Shown piece after piece: positions 7,137 to 11,553 of a stretch of DNA of 11,553 nucleotides. The notes beneath the pieces were generated by a model. The model worked only from the letters and a program-made list of their open reading frames with translations, was not told the DNA's origin and made no database searches. Source of the stretch: Caldilineae bacterium (GTDB taxonomy: Bacteria; Chloroflexota; Anaerolineae; J102). Numbering within the stretch: the first letter of the stretch is position 1; each line of letters begins with the position of its first letter. The stretch lies in NCBI GenBank assembly GCA_011192085.1, contig DUEQ01000509.1, positions 2,514 through 14,066 of the forward strand, read 5' to 3'. A program made the translations under genes and the position numbers.

Positions 7137-7303
7137 TCTCCTCGCCCGACGTCGCTTTTTTCATATTCCCGCAGGATGCGGCGAGCCGCGACCATTTTGT
7201 GCACCTCGTTCGCGCTGTCATAGATGCGCGCGGAGATGCGCGCGGACTGCAATCTCCCCGTGACCTCGTGTAACCTCGCCGCATCCAATAGAGTGAAGTC
7301 CAT
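7133..7303 (-). pseudogene. Relic of an acyl-CoA dehydrogenase gene (C-terminal signature only)
   Basis: This 56-codon frame starts at an ATG (7303) and ends at a TGA that lies inside the glp -35 hexamer. Its second half reads RIYDSANEVHKMVAARRIL followed by REY. This closely matches the C-terminal end of acyl-CoA dehydrogenases (usually R-I-x-D-G-P-D-E-V-H-x-x-x-I-A-R-x-x-L). The catalytic and FAD domains (the full enzyme has about 380-400 residues) are absent. The ATG is preceded by an in-frame TGA four codons upstream and no clear ribosome site. It opens with MDFTL, which resembles the N-terminus of many family members, so an internal deletion joining both ends is possible, but five residues are weak evidence. 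A 12-bp tandem duplication (7223-7246) duplicates SARI within it. It could be translated as a small protein, but a decaying gene is more likely. Confidence 0.6.
7223..7246. repeat. Perfect 12-bp tandem duplication
   Basis: GATGCGCGCGGA occurs twice back to back. It encodes SARI-SARI in the acyl-CoA dehydrogenase relic and keeps the frame. Slippage in a GC-rich alternating sequence is the simplest origin. Confidence 0.85.
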
Positions 7304-7348
7304 TTCCAAATCTCATCTCATCCATCTCCATCATCGACACCCGCGACC

Positions 7349-8278
7349 ATGACCCGAAAATCCCTCCTCTTATTCCTATTCCTAATCCTTGCCTTTACTT
7401 TTTCTGCCTGCTCGCCCGGCGACGCGGCTGCGCCCGCGGATGACGGCAAGCTCAACGTCGTCGCCACCACCTCCATCATTGCGGACGTGGTGCAGAACAT
7501 CGGGGGCGAGGATATCCGCCTGACGGCGCTCATCCCCGCGGGCTCCGATCCCCACAGTTTTGAGCCCAGCCCCCAGCAGATCGCCGCACTCTCCGATGCG
7601 GATGTCGTGTTCGTCAATGGCTTCGATCTGGAGCAAACCCTGCTTCCCATCCTCGAAAGCGCGGTCTCCGAGGAGAAGATCGTGGCTGTGTCCGAGGGCG
7701 TGGACCCCATCGCCTTCGCGGGGAAGGAGGACCACCCGGAGGAGGGTGAGCACCGCTACGATCCTCACACCTGGATGGATCCCAACAACGTCATCATCTG
7801 GACGGAGAACATCGAGCGGGCGTTGAGCGAGGCGGACCCGGCCCATGCGGATGCGTATCACGCCCGAGCGGAAGCCTATCGCCAGCAGCTCCGAGACCTG
7901 GATGCCTGGATCCATTCCCAGATCGAACCGCTGTTGCCCTTGAATGTCGTCACGGATCACAAACTCTTCGGCTATTTCGCTCAGCGTTACGGCATCGAGC
8001 AAGTGGGGGCCATCATCCCCGCATACAGTTCCATGGCCCAACCCTCTGCGCAGGAGCTGGCCCGGTTGGAGGATGCCATTCGTCAGTTGGGGGTGGATGC
8101 GGTGCTGGTAGGAAATACGGTGAATCCGCAATTGGCCCGGCAGGTGGCCGAAGACATGGGCGTGGAGCTCATTCCCATCTACACCGGCTCCCTCAGCGGC
8201 CCAGACGGCCCCGCCTCGACCTACATCGACTTCATGCGATATAATGTGGAGGCGATTGTCAAAGCCGCACAGCACTGA
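7349..8278 (+). CDS. ZnuA/TroA-type zinc (metal) ABC transporter substrate-binding lipoprotein
   Basis: This is a cluster A-I solute-binding protein that captures Zn2+ (possibly Mn2+) outside the membrane for an ABC importer. The 309-residue product begins with a lipoprotein signal peptide: MTRK, a hydrophobic core (residues 5-18) and lipobox FSAC with the lipidated Cys at 21. The mature part has [17 protein letters not shown] (37-53) and metal ligands H69 (GSDPHSFEP), H140 (DPHTWMDP) and H204 ([13 protein letters not shown]). A His at the third site is typical of zinc rather than manganese proteins. The usual fourth ligand, an Asp near the end, falls in '[12 protein letters not shown]' where a Gly appears to replace it, so the coordination may differ. 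A short acidic, His-containing loop (125-137) stands where ZnuA has its His-rich loop. No permease or ATPase gene adjoins it. The leader is pyrimidine-rich without a Shine-Dalgarno. The methyltransferase gene follows after 22 nt. Confidence 0.92.
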   Translation: MTRKSLLLFLFLILAFTFSACSPGDAAAPADDGKLNVVATTSIIADVVQNIGGEDIRLTALIPAGSDPHSFEPSPQQIAALSDADVVFVNGFDLEQTLLPILESAVSEEKIVAVSEGVDPIAFAGKEDHPEEGEHRYDPHTWMDPNNVIIWTENIERALSEADPAHADAYHARAEAYRQQLRDLDAWIHSQIEPLLPLNVVTDHKLFGYFAQRYGIEQVGAIIPAYSSMAQPSAQELARLEDAIRQLGVDAVLVGNTVNPQLARQVAEDMGVELIPIYTGSLSGPDGPASTYIDFMRYNVEAIVKAAQH

Positions 8279-8300
8279 CCCCCTCGAATATCCCCTTTTG

Positions 8301-9146
8301 ATGAGTTTTCGGCTGCTTTCCATTTATCAAACCCGCGACCTGCTCGCGGCCCGGGACGCAGGCCTCGCGGAGATCGATATCTCCCTCGATTTGGGCCTGA
8401 GCGAGACGCGCGTTCACATCAACCCCGAGGGCGCACTTCTCCCCGGCGGCGCGCTGTTGCCCTGGCCCGAAATCGAGCGCATTCAGGCCCATGCCCAGGC
8501 CCTCTTCCGCGTCACCGATGAGGGCGGGGTGGAGAAGGTGCAGGCGTTTTCCGAGGCTTTTGGGCGGTTATACTCGCTGATGCCCACTGCAGGCGCACCC
8601 ACCATGCTCATTTCGGGCATCCCCATGCATCGCATCAAGAGCACAGATCCCTTGCAAGACACGCGAAGCAAAATCCGCGCTGCTTCGCCCAAAGGGCGCG
8701 TGTTAGACACCTGCACAGGTCTGGGATATACTGCCATTGAAGCCGCTCGCCGCGCGGACGAGGTGGTCACCATCGAGCTGGACCCCGCAGTCATCGCCAT
8801 CTGCCGCCAGAATCCCTGGTCCCAGGCCCTGTTCGAGGCCCCCAACATCACCCAGCTCATCGGCGACAGCTTCGATCTCATCGCAGCATTCGAGGACGCC
8901 TCCTTCGATCGCATTATCCACGATCCCCCCATGTTCAATCTGGCCGGGCAGCTTTACAGCGCAGACTTCTATCGCGAATTGCATCGAGTGCTAAAGCGGG
9001 GCGGGCGGGTCTTTCACTACATCGGGGATCTGCGCAGCAAGTCGGGACGGAATGTGGCCCGGTCTGCGGCCCGTCGCCTGCAAGAAGCGGGCTTTCGCGC
9101 GGTCAAACGCCGCCCCGAAGCCTTCGGTCTGTTGGCATTCAAATAA
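8301..9146 (+). CDS. SAM-dependent methyltransferase of the archaeal COG2521-like type
   Basis: The 281-residue protein has an N-terminal domain of about 100 residues (with '[11 protein letters not shown]', 28-38) and a C-terminal Rossmann methyltransferase domain. SAM-binding motif I is [16 protein letters not shown] (134-149), the acidic residue binding the ribose is in TIELDP (157-162), and GDS follows at 188-190. The catalytic-type motif is [16 protein letters not shown] (205-220), then [20 protein letters not shown]. The NPW at 171-173 and 'HDPP...LAGxLY' pattern is what I recall of the predicted archaeal methyltransferase family COG2521; DPP motifs often go with amino-group methylation. 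The substrate is unknown. The start at 8301 is chosen because it avoids overlap; an in-frame ATG at 8244 would overlap the upstream lipoprotein gene by 35 bases and add 19 unsupported residues. No Shine-Dalgarno is visible. It is likely cotranscribed with the zinc lipoprotein gene. Confidence 0.82.
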   Translation: MSFRLLSIYQTRDLLAARDAGLAEIDISLDLGLSETRVHINPEGALLPGGALLPWPEIERIQAHAQALFRVTDEGGVEKVQAFSEAFGRLYSLMPTAGAPTMLISGIPMHRIKSTDPLQDTRSKIRAASPKGRVLDTCTGLGYTAIEAARRADEVVTIELDPAVIAICRQNPWSQALFEAPNITQLIGDSFDLIAAFEDASFDRIIHDPPMFNLAGQLYSADFYRELHRVLKRGGRVFHYIGDLRSKSGRNVARSAARRLQEAGFRAVKRRPEAFGLLAFK

Positions 9147-9207
9147 CGCTGTACTGGCGCTTCAACCCGTTGCGCCTACGATGCATGAGGTGTAACGCGC
9201 GGGGCTG

Positions 9208-10263
9208 TTATCCCCCGAACACATACTTCGCCACGATGTTGAAGATCAAGCCCAGGACGAAGAGCATGCCCGCGGCTCGATTGAAGTACATGCTCCAGGC
9301 CACGTACCACAGGGGCCACACGGGCCAGTTCTCGGGCTTCTCTTTGGGCTTGGGCAGGGAGAGCACGGTCCACACCGTGCGCAGTCGCATCCCCGCCAAC
9401 ACCGTCACCAGAATCCAGAATCCCACCACTCCCTGGATGGCCAGGATGAAGATGAGCAGGTAGAAGAGGAGAAATGTGGTTTTGAGCAGGATGAGGGCGC
9501 GTTGCAGCCCCAGAACCACGGGCAAGGAATAGATGCCTGCCTTGCGATCCTCCTCCATCTTGTCGATGTGCTTGCCGATGAGCACCGAGGCCACGATGAG
9601 TCCATAGGGCAGGGACGCCCACCCCACGTTGGGGTTCAGCTCTCCCGTAATCGAATAGTACGTTCCCACGATCATCAGCGGGCCCCACACCACCAGCGCC
9701 GTGATCTCACCCAACGCGAAGCGTTTGAGGATGCTGGTGTAGCCCATGCTCAGCAGAAAGCCCGCCACCGCGAAGGCGATAACAAGGGGGCCCTGCACCG
9801 ACGCCAGATAGAGCATGATGCCGACATCCAGCAAGGTGAGGATGGCCGCGCCCATCAGCAGGCGGTTGGGCGTGGTCAGGCCGCCCAGCAATGGGTGGGT
9901 GGCGTATTGTCCGCGCGGGTAGTCCTCCGTATCCACCCCGCGGCGGGTGTCCACATAATCATTGACGAGATTGTTCGTCGCGTGCGCGGCCAGCAGGCCG
10001 ATGATGGCCAGCAGCGCATACCCCAATTGCGTCCAGCCGAAATGGCCGCCCAGTTCTGCGGCCAGGAGAGCGCCAATGACGCCCGAGGTCAGGGTCATGG
10101 AGAAGACGCAGGCCCGAGCGATGACCAGCCAGCGGCTGATGAAGTCTGCTTGGTCGATGTCGGGTACGTTGCACTGCTGCACGGCCATGCGCCAGCGGCC
10201 GAAAATCGACAGATGTTCCGGGGAGGGAGGAAGGCTCCCTTCAGGCAAAATGCTTTCAGACAT
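9208..10263 (-). CDS. UbiA-family prenyltransferase, MenA-like
   Basis: This polytopic membrane enzyme would join a polyprenyl diphosphate to an aromatic or naphthoquinone acceptor; the closest type is MenA (1,4-dihydroxy-2-naphthoate prenyltransferase of menaquinone synthesis). The 351-residue product has about eight or nine hydrophobic segments. The first Asp-rich motif is NDYVDTRRGVD (101-111), with the NDYxDxxxGxD spacing of MenA rather than that of UbiA. The second is HIDKMEEDRKAGIYSLPVVLG without its last residue beyond 251; here the usual 'NNxRDxxxD' is replaced by KHIDKMEED (231-239), shifting the first Asp. The first ~60 residues are a longer cytosolic extension than in MenA. The start at 10263 (MSESILPEG) is preferred; ATGs at 10317 and 10311 would add 18 or 16 residues and lie in the control region. 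It is transcribed divergently from the HD gene. Whether it makes menaquinone is inferred. Confidence 0.82.
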   Translation of the reverse strand: MSESILPEGSLPPSPEHLSIFGRWRMAVQQCNVPDIDQADFISRWLVIARACVFSMTLTSGVIGALLAAELGGHFGWTQLGYALLAIIGLLAAHATNNLVNDYVDTRRGVDTEDYPRGQYATHPLLGGLTTPNRLLMGAAILTLLDVGIMLYLASVQGPLVIAFAVAGFLLSMGYTSILKRFALGEITALVVWGPLMIVGTYYSITGELNPNVGWASLPYGLIVASVLIGKHIDKMEEDRKAGIYSLPVVLGLQRALILLKTTFLLFYLLIFILAIQGVVGFWILVTVLAGMRLRTVWTVLSLPKPKEKPENWPVWPLWYVAWSMYFNRAAGMLFVLGLIFNIVAKYVFGG

Positions 10264-10303
10264 GGTTTGGAATAGCGCTGAATGGAAGGGGAAGATTGGC
10301 GAT

Positions 10304-10313
10304 GGATGCATCC
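10304..10313. promoter_or_regulatory. Palindrome in the divergent intergenic region (candidate operator)
   Basis: GGATGCATCC is a perfect 10-bp palindrome near the centre of the 104-bp gap between the divergent prenyltransferase and HD genes, at the predicted start point of the former. A shared operator is conceivable, but one short palindrome is weak evidence. Confidence 0.25.
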
Positions 10314-10315
10314 CC

Positions 10316-10345
10316 ATGGTACTCTAAACAACGCGACTCTGCCAA
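10316..10345 (-). promoter_or_regulatory. Possible promoter of the prenyltransferase gene
   Basis: On the minus strand TTGGCA (10345-10340, five of six matches) and TACCAT (10321-10316, four of six) are separated by 18 bp. Transcription would start near 10309, downstream of the ATGs at 10317 and 10311, which fits the shorter protein start at 10263. The match is weak and no Shine-Dalgarno follows. Confidence 0.3.
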
Positions 10346-10367
10346 ACCAATAACTCCCCAATGCCGC

Positions 10368-11009
10368 ATGTCAACAATTGCCCTTGACTTCGTCCGCTCC
10401 CTCTACGAAAACGCGGATGCGGCCCACGCCTTCGATCATGTCCTGCGCGTGACCCGTTTGGCCGTACATCTTGCTAAGGCCGAGGGCGCGGACGTCGAGA
10501 TCGTGCGCGTCGCCGCGCTGCTGCATGATGTGGCCGACAGCCGCCGCGATCACCATCTCGCCAGCGCCCGCATGGCCCGAGACCTGCTGGACGACGCTCC
10601 CGCCACCTTCGTAGACGCGGTGGTTCATTGCATCGAGGCCCACCGCTTCAGCCAGCCGCCCGAGCCCGCCACCCTGGAGGCCCAATGCCTGAACGACGCG
10701 GACAAACTGGACGCCATCGGCGCGGTGGGCGTGGCCCGGGCCTTCGCGTTTGCCGGGGCCCGCGGCAGCCGATTGTGGGCCTATCCCCTGCCCGAACTCG
10801 ACCAACGCATCGGGCTCGATCGCGAGGCTTACCGCCGGGCGCATGGCGGCTCGCAGGACTACACCCCCTCCCATGAGCTGCTATGCAAGCTGGCGGGCCT
10901 GGCCGATTCCATGTACACGGCCACGGCCCGCCAGCTCGCACGCGAGCGCCACGCTTTCATGATGGCCTTCTTCCGTCGCCTGGACGAAGAAGCGCAAGGC
11001 TTGCGTTAG
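10368..11009 (+). CDS. HD-domain phosphohydrolase (YedJ-like)
   Basis: The 213-residue product is a single HD domain, a metal-dependent phosphohydrolase fold, similar in size and pattern to E. coli YedJ (about 231 residues). The metal-binding series is visible: H24 (AFDHVLRVTRLA), H53-D54 (LLHDVAD) and D112 within LNDADKLDAIGAVGVARAF. The conserved IEAHRFS stretch lies at 89-95. There is no signal peptide or sensory domain, so it is a stand-alone cytosolic enzyme; the substrate in this family is not established (nucleotides are common for HD enzymes). The start at 10368 (MSTIALDFVRSLY) gives the family N-terminus; an in-frame ATG at 10296 would add 24 unsupported residues across the promoter region. 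No Shine-Dalgarno is visible. The gene ends 4 bases before the end of the convergent yccF-like gene. Confidence 0.88.
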   Translation: MSTIALDFVRSLYENADAAHAFDHVLRVTRLAVHLAKAEGADVEIVRVAALLHDVADSRRDHHLASARMARDLLDDAPATFVDAVVHCIEAHRFSQPPEPATLEAQCLNDADKLDAIGAVGVARAFAFAGARGSRLWAYPLPELDQRIGLDREAYRRAHGGSQDYTPSHELLCKLAGLADSMYTATARQLARERHAFMMAFFRRLDEEAQGLR

Positions 11010-11013
11010 TTTC

Positions 11014-11388
11014 TCATCCCTCCGCCAACTGATAGCGGAAGGGAAGCAGGGCGATGGGGAGGAGCTTGAAGTGCTGTTTAGCGAAAGGGATGCCGATAAT
11101 GGTCACGGCAAGCACAATGCCCGAGAGGAGATGAATGAGCGCAATCTCCCAGCCGAAGAGAATCAACCAGATGATATCGAATATCAGGGCCAGCAAGGAA
11201 TCCGCGTGGGGACTTTTCTCCACGCGCTTGCCAAAGGGCGCGAGATTGGCTACGCCGATCTTGATGGATTGGATGCCGAAGGGAATGCCAATGATGGTTG
11301 CCATCATGGCCAATCCTCCCAGCACATAGCCCAGGCTGGCGAAGAAGCCGCCGAAAATCAACCAAATAATATTGCCTAAACAGCTCAT
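11014..11388 (-). CDS. yccF: YccF-family inner-membrane protein
   Basis: The 124-residue product consists of two related hydrophobic hairpins, each ending in the YccF hallmark: ATIIGIPFGIQSIKI (about 31-45) and AVTIIGIPFAKQHFKL (about 94-109), each followed by a proline-containing segment ('LAPFGKRV', 'LLPFRYQL'). Between them 'IIWLILFGWEIALIHLLSGI' is the conserved WLxxFGW...HxxxG region. The function of YccF proteins is not established; in genomes they sit alone or near transport genes. The start at 11388 gives MSCLGNIIWLIFGG, the family N-terminus, with AAGGAG 12 nt upstream. In-frame ATGs at 11400 and 11484 extend it by residues with no family match, and the former abuts the ribosome site with no spacing. 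It converges on the HD gene, leaving a 4-nt gap. Confidence 0.9.
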   Translation of the reverse strand: MSCLGNIIWLIFGGFFASLGYVLGGLAMMATIIGIPFGIQSIKIGVANLAPFGKRVEKSPHADSLLALIFDIIWLILFGWEIALIHLLSGIVLAVTIIGIPFAKQHFKLLPIALLPFRYQLAEG

Positions 11389-11400
11389 GGAAGGGATCAT

Positions 11401-11406
11401 CTCCTT
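11401..11406 (-). promoter_or_regulatory. Shine-Dalgarno site of yccF
   Basis: AAGGAG on the minus strand lies 12 nt before the ATG at 11388 and directly against the ATG at 11400. The spacing is long for the first and impossible for the second, so it supports 11388. Confidence 0.5.
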
Positions 11407-11431
11407 GATGGAATGGATAGGGTTATCTCTG

Positions 11432-11509
11432 TTACGCAAAAGATGACAACCGGGTTGCCCGCGCGCACGCCTTCCGCAGTCCACGCATTAGAACTTGATA
11501 ATGGGGCAT
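11432..11509 (-). CDS. Possible 25-codon leader ORF upstream of yccF
   Basis: Reading the minus strand, AAAGGAGG (11519-11512) is the strongest Shine-Dalgarno sequence in the window and is followed after only 2 nt by an ATG. The frame runs 25 codons (MPHYQVLMRGLRKACARATR..., basic, ending ...LSSFA) to a TAA 43 nt before the yccF start. It is out of frame with the longer yccF reading frame starting at 11484. No homology is recognised. The very short spacing argues against efficient initiation at the first ATG; a second in-frame ATG at 11488 is too far. It could be a regulatory upstream ORF, the remnant of another gene, or chance. Confidence 0.25.
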   Translation of the reverse strand: MPHYQVLMRGLRKACARATRLSSFA

Positions 11510-11553
11510 GGCCTCCTTTACAATTTTTCAGAGAAAAGTCGGAGGATTGTCAG

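Noticed and set aside
7054..7284. Other small minus-strand frames across the glp promoter region
   Set aside because: They lie in frames different from the acyl-CoA dehydrogenase match and have no recognisable sequence.
8244..8300. Extended methyltransferase start at 8244
   Set aside because: It would overlap the lipoprotein gene by 35 bases and add residues without a family match.
9156..9176. GGCGC...GCGCC hairpin between the convergent methyltransferase and prenyltransferase genes as a terminator
   Set aside because: The stem is only 5 bp with an 11-nt loop and no T run on either strand. The 61-nt gap shows nothing else that I can support.
9502..10275. Open frame on the plus strand opposite the prenyltransferase gene
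   Set aside because: The product is rich in His, Gln and Arg as expected for the reverse complement of membrane-protein codons; there is no recognisable domain.
1..11553. CRISPR arrays, tRNA or rRNA genes, transposases, phage genes, toxin-antitoxin or defence systems
   Set aside because: No regularly spaced repeats, cloverleaf pattern or mobile-element protein motif was seen on either strand.

Overview
The window is GC-rich, gene-dense bacterial DNA with no rRNA, tRNA, CRISPR array or intact mobile element. Several features suggest a Chloroflexota bacterium (Anaerolineae/Caldilineae-like): a GT39-type glycosyltransferase tail with beta-sandwich modules, a methyltransferase of a mainly archaeal type, and menaquinone-linked anaerobic glycerol metabolism. 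This assignment is an inference from gene content and could not be checked by a search.

Layout, left to right. (1) Positions 1-1095, plus strand: the 3' end of a large membrane glycosyltransferase gene cut by the window edge. (2) 1073-6930, minus strand: a complete glycerol catabolism operon read in the order glpK, glpA, glpB, glpC. Its last gene overlaps the glycosyltransferase tail by 23 bases, tail to tail. (3) 6931-7136: the operon's control region. A perfect-consensus sigma-70 type promoter (TTGACA, 17 bp, TATAAT) drives a leader of about 170 nt. The leader contains a 10-bp inverted repeat followed by a T run, plus an upstream segment that could pair with the same arm in an alternative fold. 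(4) 7133-7303, minus strand: a 56-codon frame encoding the C-terminal signature of an acyl-CoA dehydrogenase, probably a gene relic; its stop codon lies inside the glp -35 box. (5) 7349-9146, plus strand: a ZnuA/TroA-type zinc-binding lipoprotein without permease or ATPase genes, followed 22 nt later by the archaeal-type methyltransferase. (6) 9208-10263, minus strand: a MenA-like UbiA prenyltransferase, divergent from (7) an HD-domain phosphohydrolase at 10368-11009, plus strand. (8) 11014-11388, minus strand: a YccF-family membrane protein that ends 4 bases from the HD gene, tail to tail. The sequence upstream of it holds a possible 25-codon leader ORF.

How they fit together. GlpK phosphorylates glycerol to sn-glycerol 3-phosphate. 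GlpABC oxidises this to dihydroxyacetone phosphate and passes electrons through FAD and Fe-S centres to the membrane quinone pool, menaquinone in known systems. The MenA-like prenyltransferase nearby could supply such a quinone, but it is a separate transcription unit and the link is only suggestive. No glycerol facilitator, G3P permease or glp repressor gene lies in the window, so the cis-acting leader structures are the only visible clue to regulation.

The best candidates for something undescribed are the glp leader (possible attenuator or operator) and the pairing of an orphan zinc-binding lipoprotein with an archaeal-type methyltransferase. No clearly new multigene system, such as a defence or biosynthetic cluster, is visible.
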